The position numbers and the translations under genes were made by a program. From JALZOC01 sp035758845 (GTDB lineage Bacteria; Acidobacteriota; Vicinamibacteria; Vicinamibacterales; 2-12-FULL-66-21), in contig DASTVZ010000164.1 of assembly GCA_035758845.1 (NCBI GenBank), forward strand, positions 1-64,000: 64,000 bases of DNA. The letters are read 5' to 3'. The notes under the pieces are model-generated. The model had not been told where the DNA came from, searched no databases, and saw only the letters and a program-made list of their open reading frames with translations. Position 1 is the first letter of the stretch. Each line of letters starts with the position of its first letter. This document shows, one piece after another, positions 50,492-58,871 of the stretch.

Positions 50492-52285
50492 TCAAAACGT
50501 GATCCGCAACATCGTCAGCGCAAAATTGAGAACCGCCCCGGTTCCAATGGCAATGACGGTGACCGCCGCGAGAATCGCCATGCCGGTGCGAACGCCGCGC
50601 TCGCGAACGATCATCAGCAGATTCGCAACGCATGGCACGAACAGCGTCATTACCGTCAACGCGATCACCGATTGCACCGCCGTAAGACTGCCATCGTGCG
50701 CCATCTTGAACAGACCGGCCGCGCCATAGTCACGGCGTAGAAAACCCATGACGAACACACCCGCGGATTCAGATGGCAACCCCAGTGCACCCGTCACCAG
50801 TGGACGCGTCGCACTCGTCAGCAAATCCAGCGCGCCAATCCGATCGAGCACAAACAGCAACGCCGTGCCGACCAGAAACAGGGGAACCGCCTCACCGAGA
50901 TACCACCGGACACGAAGCGCTGTTTTCGTCGCAAGATTTCCCATTCGTGGAAGCCGAATCGGAGGCAGTTCCAGGATGAAATCCGATCGATCGCCAGGAA
51001 GCGCGCGCGCGGCAAGAAATCCGACCACCACCATCTGCGACAGGACGACACCGAAAAGGAGCACGAGCGCCCACAACGAGATGCCGCCGAGAATGCCCAT
51101 GATTGTCGCGAGCTGGGCCGAACAAGGGACGCCGAGGGCAAGCAGCGTAATCGCGATCAGCCGTTCTTTCGGCGTCCCGAGGATGCGAGTGGTCATCGTC
51201 GCCATCGTGTCGCATCCGAGGCCAAGCACCATCGGCAGCACAGCCTTGCCATTGAGTCCCATCGACCGGAACAATCGATCGCTGAAGATCGCGAGGCGTG
51301 GGATGTAGCCGCTGTCTTCGAGAAAACCGAACATCAGAAAGAACGTCGTCACCACGGGCAGCACGATGGCCATCGCATAGGTGAGTCCCATGGTGATCAG
51401 GCCGTAATTGCCGACGAGGAAGTCACGTATCAGCGGCACCGGGATATAGCCGGCAACGATCGTCGCGGCCGGATTGATGAATCCGTCGAACACACCCTCT
51501 TCGAGCGCGCCGACGAGCGTTTGCGCGCCGAACACGCCAACAAACAGGTAGGTGGCATACAGGACGAGCGCAAGAATTGGCAGGCCGGTCAACGGCTCCC
51601 GCACAGCACGATTGATGGCTTCACGGACACGGCTTGCTGACACGACGTTCATCCGCCGGAACTTCGCAGCCGTCGAACTCGCCCAGTCCACATGACTCAC
51701 GCTTGCGGACCGGTTGCCCAGGACTCGAGTGGCAGAGGTCAACGCGTCACGCAGCTCGGCGATGCCTCGTCCGTCAGGCGCAACGGCCTCAATCACAGGG
51801 ATGCCCAGGTGTTCCGACAACCCAGTGGTGTCGATCGTGATCCCGCGAGCATCCGCCTCGTCCACCATGTTGAGTACGAGGATCATCGGCAGGCGGGTGT
51901 CGGCAAGCTGCGATGTCAACATCAGCGCGCGTCGCAGATTTCTGGCATCCGCGACCTGCACTATCAATTCAGCACCGCCGGTCGCGAGCAGACGTTTCGT
52001 GATCCGCTCGTCTTCGCTCAACGCGCCCTCGAGCGTGTTCATCCCGGGCGTATCGATGACGTCGCATACTTCGGCGCCAATCAGCGCCCGTCCCGTGGTC
52101 ATCGTCACCGTCGTCCCTGGATAATTTGAAACCGTCGCGTAGCGTCCGGTGAGCCGCCCGAACACGACGCTCTTGCCGACGTTCGGGTTGCCGACGAGCG
52201 CGATTCTTAGAGGGTGTGAGCGAAGACGCAGCAAAGGCGCGCGACGCGACGAGATTGTCGCATCTGGAATCATCGGGCAGGGCAT
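50492..52285 (-). CDS. feoB: Ferrous iron transporter B
   Basis: About 597 residues. N-terminal G domain with GNPNVGKSVVFGRLTG, G2-like SNYPGTTVTMTTG and DTPGMNTL, followed by VLNMVDEAD. The membrane part has gate motifs (FFLMFGFLEDSGYIPRLAIF, LGLGCDTMATMTTRILGTPK). Slightly shorter than E. coli FeoB, as in many bacteria. It imports Fe(II) across the inner membrane. Start uncertain: ATG 52285 has AAGGCGG upstream but is only five bases from the predicted sigma-54 transcript start; ATG 52273 would allow a longer leader. Upstream are two tandem palindromes of the regulon type. Confidence 0.95.
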   Translation of the reverse strand: MPCPMIPDATISSRRAPLLRLRSHPLRIALVGNPNVGKSVVFGRLTGRYATVSNYPGTTVTMTTGRALIGAEVCDVIDTPGMNTLEGALSEDERITKRLLATGGAELIVQVADARNLRRALMLTSQLADTRLPMILVLNMVDEADARGITIDTTGLSEHLGIPVIEAVAPDGRGIAELRDALTSATRVLGNRSASVSHVDWASSTAAKFRRMNVVSASRVREAINRAVREPLTGLPILALVLYATYLFVGVFGAQTLVGALEEGVFDGFINPAATIVAGYIPVPLIRDFLVGNYGLITMGLTYAMAIVLPVVTTFFLMFGFLEDSGYIPRLAIFSDRLFRSMGLNGKAVLPMVLGLGCDTMATMTTRILGTPKERLIAITLLALGVPCSAQLATIMGILGGISLWALVLLFGVVLSQMVVVGFLAARALPGDRSDFILELPPIRLPRMGNLATKTALRVRWYLGEAVPLFLVGTALLFVLDRIGALDLLTSATRPLVTGALGLPSESAGVFVMGFLRRDYGAAGLFKMAHDGSLTAVQSVIALTVMTLFVPCVANLLMIVRERGVRTGMAILAAVTVIAIGTGAVLNFALTMLRITF

Positions 52286-52300
52286 ACACCGCCTTGCGCA

Positions 52301-52316
52301 AGCAAGGTACCGTCCG
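52301..52316 (-). promoter_or_regulatory. Possible sigma-54 promoter of feoBA
   Basis: Minus-strand CGGACGGTACCTTGCT keeps GG and GC at the right spacing, G7 and TTGCT, but lacks the CA of GGCA. It overlaps one palindrome, with another 36 bases up, so repression rather than activation is also conceivable. Confidence 0.45.
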
Positions 52317-52326
52317 ATTTTCCGGC
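52313..52326. promoter_or_regulatory. Imperfect palindrome, predicted activator site (feoB proximal)
   Basis: TCCGATTTTCCGGC, the reverse complement of GCCGG-AAAA-TCGGA. One arm is perfect. It overlaps the candidate -24 element of feoB. Confidence 0.5.
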
Positions 52327-52351
52327 GATTTTTGTGTATTTGTTGGTGAGT

Positions 52352-52365
52352 GCCGGAAAATCGGC
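52352..52365. promoter_or_regulatory. Palindrome GCCGG-AAAA-TCGGC, predicted activator site (feoB distal)
   Basis: One mismatch from perfect symmetry, flanked by T and A as in the 60494-60509 site. Its centre is 39 bases from that of the proximal site. Confidence 0.6.
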
Positions 52366-52379
52366 AGCCCTTGCGCAAA

Positions 52380-52503
52380 GCGAAAAGTGAAAGGTGAAAG
52401 GCAAAAGGTAGATCCCAACGCGGCAACCTACCTTTTACCTTCTACCTTTACCTTCTACCTCTTACCTTTTACCTTTTACTTTTGCCTTTTACCTTTTACC
52501 TTC
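52380..52503. repeat. Pyrimidine-rich TACCTTT heptamer tract with inverted repeat
   Basis: Degenerate 6-8 base repeats (TACCTTT, TACCTTC) fill the space after the MtrB-like stop. AAAAGGTAG (about 52403-52411) pairs with CTACCTTTT (about 52428-52436) across a short loop. It probably ends or stabilises the mtrAB message on the minus strand; slippage-prone low-complexity sequence. Confidence 0.6.
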
Positions 52504-54750
52504 TTACCAGAGGTAAGACATCCGCAGCCAGACCGTCTGTCCGGTGTACGGACGGTAGTAATAGCCCGAGAGAATCGCGGACGGGAGATTCAGCTGATTG
52601 ATGGTCGTGCCGTTCAGCGAAAAGTCCTGTGAACGATACTCCTCGTACCAGTAGCCGGCGCCGAGCGCGACGTTGGCACGGACGAAGTACTGAACATCAG
52701 CGCGACCGGTCGTCAGCCTGGTCTTGTTCGGAGCCAGTTGCACCACCGGGATCGGATTGAACACATTCCCCGGTCCGTAATTGACGCCCGTGGGGATCGT
52801 CGAATTGGGTCCGAGGTTGTAGACGTAAGTCGATTTGCCGTCGCTGAGATCGAAGCCGAGTCGGATGTCCGTCTTCGGAATCGTCTTGACGAAGTCGAGA
52901 TTTGCCGTGACGGTATCAACCTTGTCATTCGAATCGATGCCCCAGTCGCGAGAGGGATCGTTGAACGACGGGCTCGGCAGCGGGTTCGACGTGCGCGACC
53001 ATTGGACCGCGGTGTATTTCTCATGCACGTACTCGACACCAAGCGTCACAGTGTCTCGGGGCACGAGGTCGAACCCAAGCGAGTAGCTGTTGTTCTTGTT
53101 GTCGCGAAGGCCGAAGTACGACTCGCTGTAATCATCGTGGCCGGTGGCGAGCGATGCGTTGAAGCCGAGTGCAGCCACTGGCATCACCGTCACGATGACG
53201 CTGCTGCGCGTTCGATCGCGATTGGCGATGTCGAAATGCCGTAGCGCGGTCTGTTCTCCGATTTCGGCAAGCAACTCGAAATCGTCTCCCGATCCCGTGC
53301 GCGAGGATTTCTCGACAACGGCTCGAACGGTGAAGTACTGATTCGCCGTGCTATCGATCGACGCGCGGATGGTGTTGTCCGCCGTCTTTTCGTAAATCCG
53401 GAACGTCCGATCGCCTTCTTCGTGCGTGTAGCCGAAGTTCAACGACGCGAACTGGAATGGCGTATACGAGGCGTCCAGATCCAGCGTCTGCCGCTTGATG
53501 TCGAGCGGTTCGCTCTCCTTCGCCGCACCGAGTGTATTGTCGGCCACGACCATCGAGGAGATGAAGAATGACGGCGTCCGCGTATCGTAGTCGTAGTAGC
53601 GGTACTTCGCATTCAACCAGAGGTACTCGGTCGGCCGCGAATTGAGCGTGTAGACCATTGACAGCGTTCGCGCTTCCGCTTCTGCAGTCGAACGTTCGAG
53701 CACAGGAGCGACAAGCGCGGTATTGACCGTCGCCGGTAACAGCGCCTGGTTCTGTGACGAGTTGCCAACTGAAATAGCCGCCGAGGCTCTGGTCCGCCCC
53801 GGCAGTCCATAGCGGCCGTTGAGATTCACCATCTGCAGGGTGTTGCTCGGCCAGGTTGACATCTGCCCGACCGACGGTCCGCCAGAGATGTCAGTGTAGC
53901 GAAGTGGATTGTCGAATCGATAGGCGTTGATTTGGTTGTTGTACCAAGACCCGTCGTAACCGACGCTCAACAGCCCCTTCGCGTTGGCGAATTCGATCGC
54001 CGCCTTGACGTCGGTCGTGCGATCGTTCAGCGGGACCTCGGATTCGATGGTGTTCGAGAACCCGAAGTTGAGGCTCTGCAGATTGAAGCCGTCGCGCATG
54101 CTGTTCCGCACGGCGAATTTCACATCGATGTCGCGGGTTGCGGAATACGTCAGATTGAACAGGGCATTCTCGCGCTGGGTGCGGGCGTTGAACGGCAACG
54201 CCTGATTGATGACTCCGGCTATCGTCGTCGCTCCTGACTCGATCCCTCGCTGGATGTTATCGTCAATCGTAAACTGGCCCGTCTTCGACACGGTATACAA
54301 CGTCTTCGTGTCGTCGCTGATGAACAACGGAATCTCGTTCCACTCGCCATCGACCTTGAGCTTGCCGATCGACTGGAACTCGGCGAAGTACCGCTGATCG
54401 CGATACCCCACGTTGTTCGCTTCCGCATGCCACAACGTGGTCTCCGTGACGTTCTCGAAGCGAAGACCAGACAGAAATGCCCCCTCGCGCCAGTCCTTGA
54501 AACGGTAGTAGCGCGAGGCATCGCCGTCGACCGAGCTGTTGCGGAACCCGAAGTCGATGGTGCCAAGCCTCGGTGTCGACGTCACCGGAATGTCTGGCGA
54601 GGGCTTGGCCGTCGGCGCGCCCTGCGTCGGGGCCGGGGTCGTCGCCTGCGCGTTCGCAGGTGACGGTGTGGTGCCGGTGTCCTGCGCGGAGGCGAGGGCT
54701 GCAGAGGTCAGCAGCAGCGCTCCGATCAGAATCATCGTTCTGGTGCGCAT
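52504..54750 (-). CDS. mtrB: MtrB/PioB-family outer-membrane porin for electron transfer
   Basis: 748 residues; ATG 54750 preceded by GAGGAGG. Signal peptide (MILIGALLLTSAALASAQD), Pro/Thr/Ala-rich spacer, then many amphipathic strands. The first strands (IDFGFRNSSVDGDASRYYRF, RFENVTETTLWHAEANNVGY) match the MtrB/PioB start, and the protein ends in an aromatic beta-signal (LRMSYLW). In known systems this barrel holds a decahaem cytochrome and carries electrons across the outer membrane. It begins 14 bases after the decahaem gene. No outer-surface cytochrome (MtrC) gene is seen, as in PioAB-type systems. Confidence 0.9.
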   Translation of the reverse strand: MRTRTMILIGALLLTSAALASAQDTGTTPSPANAQATTPAPTQGAPTAKPSPDIPVTSTPRLGTIDFGFRNSSVDGDASRYYRFKDWREGAFLSGLRFENVTETTLWHAEANNVGYRDQRYFAEFQSIGKLKVDGEWNEIPLFISDDTKTLYTVSKTGQFTIDDNIQRGIESGATTIAGVINQALPFNARTQRENALFNLTYSATRDIDVKFAVRNSMRDGFNLQSLNFGFSNTIESEVPLNDRTTDVKAAIEFANAKGLLSVGYDGSWYNNQINAYRFDNPLRYTDISGGPSVGQMSTWPSNTLQMVNLNGRYGLPGRTRASAAISVGNSSQNQALLPATVNTALVAPVLERSTAEAEARTLSMVYTLNSRPTEYLWLNAKYRYYDYDTRTPSFFISSMVVADNTLGAAKESEPLDIKRQTLDLDASYTPFQFASLNFGYTHEEGDRTFRIYEKTADNTIRASIDSTANQYFTVRAVVEKSSRTGSGDDFELLAEIGEQTALRHFDIANRDRTRSSVIVTVMPVAALGFNASLATGHDDYSESYFGLRDNKNNSYSLGFDLVPRDTVTLGVEYVHEKYTAVQWSRTSNPLPSPSFNDPSRDWGIDSNDKVDTVTANLDFVKTIPKTDIRLGFDLSDGKSTYVYNLGPNSTIPTGVNYGPGNVFNPIPVVQLAPNKTRLTTGRADVQYFVRANVALGAGYWYEEYRSQDFSLNGTTINQLNLPSAILSGYYYRPYTGQTVWLRMSYLW

Positions 54751-54764
54751 AGCATCCTCCTCCC

Positions 54765-55766
54765 TCACCTGAAGAAGACCGCGCCGGACGGATGATTCGA
54801 ACCATGAATCATCGCGTGGCAGTTGACGCACGAGCGCCCGACGGCCCGGTTGCTCTTGTTCACATTGATTTGCGTGTTCTCGTAGATGGTCGCCGGATGC
54901 CGGCTCGCGATGTGGCACCGCTGACAGAGCATCGGCAGTTTCGCGACCAGCATCCGCTCGTTGTTCGAGCCGTGCGGGTCGTGGCACGAGACGCAGTTCT
55001 CCCGGCCGGCTGCATGCTCCCACAGGAACGGGCCGCGCTTTTCCGCATGACAGGTCGCGCATGCTTCGTTGATCGAATTCCCTTCACGAAGCATCTTCAC
55101 GTTCTGCGATCCGTGCGGGTTGTGGCAGGTCGTACATTCCAGCTTGCCTTCCCGCACCGGCATATGCGAAGAGCGGTGGACCTTCGCCACCTCACGCTTG
55201 TGACATTGCACGCAGGTTTCAGTGACCGTGACTTTTTTCAGCTGCGCATCGAGGGATTTCGATTCGTGCACGCTGTGGCAGGTCGTGCACGACATGTTGC
55301 GTGAGTCGTGCTTGCTGCCGGCCCAGTTGTTGTGTTCGCTGCGGGCGTGGCAGGTCGTGCAGGTCTCGCCCACCTGGCGCGGCGCCATCTTCGTGAAGTC
55401 CTTGATGTGGCCGTCGCCATCGGCGTCCACGTGCGCTTTACCGGGACCGTGGCACGTCTCGCACGTGTTCTTCGCGGCGGGCGTGCGCAGGTTCTTCGCG
55501 CGCCCGTGCGGCGTCTCGTGATAGCCCTTTTGATCCTCGTGGCACTCCAGGCATTTCTCCTCGCCCACGTACTCGCCGGCGTTGGCCTTCGGATCCGCAG
55601 GCGCGGGAGACGTGCTCTTCGACGCCGAAGCAACTGCTTTGTTCGGCGCGATCGAATTGTCCTGTCGTGCGGGCGCGTGCGCGCCGGCGACGATGACAAC
55701 ACCGAGCCACATCAGCACGGCGCCTATGAGCGTCACGCGTGGACCGGGGGTCTTGAAGTGACCCAT
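54765..55766 (-). CDS. mtrA: Decahaem cytochrome c (MtrA/DmsE/PioA family)
   Basis: 333 residues, the size of MtrA. Signal-like N-terminus (VTLIGAVLMWLGVVIVAGAH) and ten CXXCH sites: CLECH, CETCH, CTTCH, CTTCH, CVQCH, CTTCH, CATCH, CVSCH, CQRCH, CVNCH. Repeats such as CHNPHGSQNVKM and CHDPHGSNNERM are typical. It should form a haem wire inserted into the MtrB-like barrel encoded downstream. GGGAGGAG precedes the ATG. A near-consensus sigma-54 promoter at 55858-55873 and a perfect palindrome at 55926-55939 lie upstream, giving an 81-base leader. Confidence 0.95.
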   Translation of the reverse strand: MGHFKTPGPRVTLIGAVLMWLGVVIVAGAHAPARQDNSIAPNKAVASASKSTSPAPADPKANAGEYVGEEKCLECHEDQKGYHETPHGRAKNLRTPAAKNTCETCHGPGKAHVDADGDGHIKDFTKMAPRQVGETCTTCHARSEHNNWAGSKHDSRNMSCTTCHSVHESKSLDAQLKKVTVTETCVQCHKREVAKVHRSSHMPVREGKLECTTCHNPHGSQNVKMLREGNSINEACATCHAEKRGPFLWEHAAGRENCVSCHDPHGSNNERMLVAKLPMLCQRCHIASRHPATIYENTQINVNKSNRAVGRSCVNCHAMIHGSNHPSGAVFFR

Positions 55767-55857
55767 GTCTCCTCCCTTCTACGTCTTCGGGACCGAGCCC
55801 AATCGAGACCGAGTGGCGAACCGCTCCGACGCGCTCCCGAGGCGTCGCCTGCAGGGC

Positions 55858-55873
55858 AGCAAGCGAGGTGCCC
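55858..55873 (-). promoter_or_regulatory. Sigma-54 promoter of mtrAB
   Basis: Minus-strand GGGCACCTCGCTTGCT matches GGCAC and TTGCT of TGGCACG-N4-TTGCW. Predicted transcript start is about 55847. Confidence 0.75.
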
Positions 55874-55925
55874 GCGGCTAAGGTGTTGTAAACGGGGGAC
55901 TTAGCTTTTGGCAGGAAGGAAAACC

Positions 55926-55939
55926 GCCGGATTTCCGGC
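55926..55939. promoter_or_regulatory. Palindrome GCCGG-ATTT-CCGGC upstream of mtrAB, predicted activator site
   Basis: Perfect symmetry extends to CCGCCGG/CCGGCGG (55924-55941). It is 53 bases upstream of the -24 element and identical in its core to the site at 45291-45304. Confidence 0.72.
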
Positions 55940-56006
55940 GGCGCCCGTGAAATACGCGGAACACGGTCGCGAGAATACGGCGGTCGAACGTCGTGAGGGC
56001 GATTGC

Positions 56007-56012
56007 TATACT
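56007..56012 (+). promoter_or_regulatory. -10-like hexamer of the flavin-binding gene
   Basis: TATACT with a weak TCGTGA about 17 bases upstream; a start near 56019 would give a leader of about 56 bases. Modest support for a sigma-70 type promoter. The remaining sequence between mtrA and this gene holds the sigma-54 elements. Confidence 0.35.
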
Positions 56013-56074
56013 CAAACACTCTAGACGCAAAACCAAAAGGCGGTCTCGGTCGCTCGTCAACCGATTCTTCAACA

Positions 56075-56530
56075 ATGCTCATTCACGAACTCACGCCCGC
56101 CGATTGCGCTGATGTCCTGTCTCGATCGCACCTTGCGCACCTGGCGTGTTGTTACAGGAACCAACCGTACGTCGTCCCGGTCTCGATCACCTACGATCCG
56201 CGTCATGCGTGCCTGTTCAGTTTTTCGTCGCTCGGGAGGAAAGTGGAGTGGATGCGCGAGAATCCGAACGTGTGCCTCGAGGTCGAAGACGTCGATGATC
56301 GTTTTCACTGGACGACCATCGTCGTGTTTGGCCGTTACGACGAAATCACCGATTCTCCCGACCACAGAGACTTACGCCAGCGGGCCTTACACTTATTGAA
56401 CGAACGGTCGCGTTGGTGGCTGCCCGGCGCCGCCAAGCCTGGCGGCACCGATCATCATGGCGTGGTGCTCTATCGGATCCACATCGATCGCTTGACCGGA
56501 AGACGAACGACACGGAACGACGCGAAGTAA
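56075..56530 (+). CDS. Pyridoxamine 5'-phosphate oxidase-like flavin-binding protein
   Basis: 151 residues from ATG 56075. Split-barrel flavin-reductase/PNPOx-like fold: HLAHLACCYRNQPYVVPVSI, LFSFSSLGRKVEWMRENPNV, CLEVEDVDDRFHWTTIVVFG and the C-terminal GVVLYRIHIDRLTGRR. These small proteins bind FMN, F420 or haem and often accompany nitrosative or nitroaromatic stress genes. No clear Shine-Dalgarno. It is divergent from mtrA and converges on the cytochrome c remnant ten bases downstream. Exact activity is not determinable. Confidence 0.85.
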   Translation: MLIHELTPADCADVLSRSHLAHLACCYRNQPYVVPVSITYDPRHACLFSFSSLGRKVEWMRENPNVCLEVEDVDDRFHWTTIVVFGRYDEITDSPDHRDLRQRALHLLNERSRWWLPGAAKPGGTDHHGVVLYRIHIDRLTGRRTTRNDAK

Positions 56531-56540
56531 TGGTCAAGCG

Positions 56541-56979
56541 TCAGCGCTCTGCGGCTTCATGCGCGCTGAGCGAACGCGTGTACGCCACGACAGCGGCCAG
56601 ATCCGCTCCCTTCAACGACGGATTGCTTGGCATCAGCGGCATGTTCTTCATCGCGCCGCCGTACTGAATCACCTTCGCGATATCCTCGTCGCTCAGCGTG
56701 CTCATGTACAGCGGGTCGGTGTGATTGCGCGGCTTCGGATTGTAGGCTGCCGCCGCGGGGCCGTCGCCTTTGCCCTGGTCGCCGTGGCATGGGGTGCAAT
56801 TCACCTTATATAACTGCCGGCCGCGATCGATCGATGCCCGGCGGTGCCGCCGCTGTTGACGATGGGGACTTTGACACGGCGGTGTTTTCCTCCTCCGTGC
56901 CGCAGCCAGCGGCGACGACCGCCGTCGCCGCAAGCGCTGTTGCCGCAAGCACTCGAAAAACCTGTCGCACGATGATCAT
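56541..56979 (-). pseudogene. Lipoprotein cytochrome c, frameshifted at a CGAT repeat
   Basis: The reading frame is split. From ATG 56979 the first frame gives a lipoprotein leader (VLAATALAATAVVAAGCGTE) and linker, then hits a stop soon after PPGIDRSRPAVI. The haem domain is in another frame: IDRGRQLYKVNCTPCHGDQG with CTPCH, then DEDIAKVIQYGGAMKNMP and SNPSLKGADLAAVVAYTRSL. Removing one CGAT unit from (CGAT)3 at 56824-56835 joins the frames exactly as GIDRGRQLYKVNC. So it is a recent four-base duplication, a phase-variable tract or a sequencing error. The intact protein would be about 144 residues. It lies just after nosD on the same strand. Confidence 0.88.
56824..56835. repeat. (CGAT)3 tetranucleotide tract causing the frameshift
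   Basis: Three tandem CGAT units. Two units would restore the lipoprotein cytochrome frame; three put it out of frame. Confidence 0.8.
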
Positions 56980-57081
56980 GATGACGGGGCCTCCTCGGTC
57001 CTGATAATGACGTTTGCTGATGAATGAACACGTGTATTCGCTGCCGATCGACGGCATCCCAAACGGAACCGCCTGGCGCAC

Positions 57082-58347
57082 CTATCTGGGGCTTCCGCCT
57101 TCAGGCGGAAGTTTCATCATCAACGGCGCCCGATCGACGAGCACCGGCTCGCGGCGCCCGAGCGGAAACATCCGGGCGGTGGCTTCAATTGCGAGGTGCG
57201 CCGGCGTAAACAGGAATGCCTGCACTCCAGCGTTGCGCTGCAGCAGCGCGTCGATGACGCCGTCAATCACGTGAGGGATATCGCCAATGCCATCGCCGTT
57301 GGCGTCGAAGCCGCGGTACTCACTCCACGAATTGCCACGTCCTTCATGCGACCAGCGCGTCGAGGGAGAAATGCGCGATCCGAGAGACCGTACGTCCGTC
57401 AGATTGTCGGCGAACCGGTTACCCGCGACGGTCATGACCGCAGTGGCCTGGAGCGCAATGCCGACACCGTTGCCGGCAATCGTGTTGCCCGCGAACTGAG
57501 CCTGACTGGATGGCTGGACAGCAACCCCTTCGGCGTAGACGCCGATCAGATTCGAACGAATGATGTTGTCGGTGGCAATCAGGTTGTCGATGTCCTTCAG
57601 CAGCAATCCGTAGGCTGACGATCCGTCTCGATGCCGTTCGATCCGATTGCCGCGCAGCTCCAGGCGATCGGACAGCATTAGTGCTGCACCCAACAGATTG
57701 GCTGAAAGTTGATTGCCCAGGATCTTCGCGTCGCGCGAATACATTGAATGGACGCCGTACCTGCACCGCGTGATCTCGTTGTTCTCCACCAGGACGCCGT
57801 CGGTGAACGACAGATAGATGCCGTCGCGGGCGTCAGAGATCTGATTGCCGATGAAACGGCTGTTCTGGGTATTCCAGACGTTGAGACCGTGTCCCGGGCG
57901 TGCGCCACGGTGCTCGCCCGGGATAACGCGGTTCCGCTGAATCAGGTGACCGGTTCCTCCCGACAGGTGAATGCCAAAGTAGACATCCTCGACGGTGTTG
58001 TCTTCGATCACGTGGCCGTTGCCGCTTGCAGACACCCCCGCGGCTTCTTCAGTGACCTGGCGGCCGCTGTTTCGGATTGCGAAGCCGCGGAGCACAACAC
58101 TGTCACCCGCGATGGTGACGACACTGCCCTTTCCCTGACCATCGATGACCGGGTTGCCGCGTCCCACCACCGTCAACGGTCCCCTGATCACGACGGCCCC
58201 TTGATACACACCCTGCTCCACGACAACGGTGCCGCCGCGAGGTGTGGCGTCGAGCCGCTGCTGAAGCGTTTGCGCATTGGCACCCGTCGCAACTCCCACG
58301 ACGAGTAACGCGGACGCCGCGGTCGCGATGATCCGTGGTTGAACCAC
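57082..58347 (-). CDS. nosD: NosD-like periplasmic copper-processing beta-helix protein
   Basis: About 421 residues if started at GTG 58347, which opens a signal peptide (IIATAASALLVVGVATGANA). The frame is open further upstream to 58401 and runs in from the neighbouring membrane-protein remnant. Right-handed beta-helix repeats (GHVIEDNTVEDVYFGIHLSG, ENNEITRCRYGVHSMYSRDA) and the NosD hallmark WSEYRGFDANGDGIGDIPH. NosD, with the ABC proteins NosF and NosY, helps assemble the copper site of nitrous oxide reductase. None of nosZ, nosF, nosY or nosL is in the window, and neighbouring genes are damaged, so this may be a relic still open by chance. Confidence 0.88.
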   Translation of the reverse strand: MVQPRIIATAASALLVVGVATGANAQTLQQRLDATPRGGTVVVEQGVYQGAVVIRGPLTVVGRGNPVIDGQGKGSVVTIAGDSVVLRGFAIRNSGRQVTEEAAGVSASGNGHVIEDNTVEDVYFGIHLSGGTGHLIQRNRVIPGEHRGARPGHGLNVWNTQNSRFIGNQISDARDGIYLSFTDGVLVENNEITRCRYGVHSMYSRDAKILGNQLSANLLGAALMLSDRLELRGNRIERHRDGSSAYGLLLKDIDNLIATDNIIRSNLIGVYAEGVAVQPSSQAQFAGNTIAGNGVGIALQATAVMTVAGNRFADNLTDVRSLGSRISPSTRWSHEGRGNSWSEYRGFDANGDGIGDIPHVIDGVIDALLQRNAGVQAFLFTPAHLAIEATARMFPLGRREPVLVDRAPLMMKLPPEGGSPR

Positions 58348-58389
58348 GGGTGCCGTCCGCGTTGTCCGGCCGGCGATGATGCGGCCGCC

Positions 58390-58830
58390 GAACGCAAGCA
58401 CCAGGGCCGCCGGAATTCATGCAGACCAGCCCCCAGGAAATCGTCGACGTTGTGACGAAGTTGCCAAGTTTTGACACGCCCAGGATCAGCGGCGTGAACG
58501 CGGGCATCCGAATGGGAGCCTTCGGATCGAGGCTGTGCCCGAATCGATAGAGCCACCATTGCAGATCGACAAGGATGCCAATCGGCATCGCGACAGTTGC
58601 CAGGATGACAAGTCGCCGTATCCACCGATTCAGTGGTGCAAGGAGACACAACGCCACGAGGAGCGCAATGCCGATTGGAAACATGGCGACTTCGAGCGCG
58701 GGACGTGGATCGATCGTCGCCAGGCCGATGTAGTGATTGATGATGTTGATCTCGCGGAGATCGCCCTCTATGCCGGTGCCGTAGGCGGTAAGGCGAAGGC
58801 CGTGACGGTACTGCGGCCCCGTGACTGTTC
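58390..58830 (-). pseudogene. Remnant of the nos-cluster membrane protein
   Basis: Reads PQYRHGLRLTAYGTGIEGDL, INIINHYIGLATIDPRPALE, two hydrophobic helices (MFPIGIALLVALCLLAPL; LVILATVAMPIGILVDLQWW), then SLDPKAPIRMPAFTPLILGV and LGNFVTTSTISWG. This is the polytopic membrane protein that precedes nosD in many nos operons. Two defects: the usual first transmembrane segment before PQY is missing, because only 56 bases separate it from the preceding gene's stop; and near 58440 (GAATTCC) a one-base shift would be needed to continue into the hydrophobic PAALVLAFGGR read in the nosD frame. Confidence 0.7.
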
Positions 58831-58871
58831 GCGGGCTCCTATGACCTGGGTCATACTCGGCCGGCCGCTGT

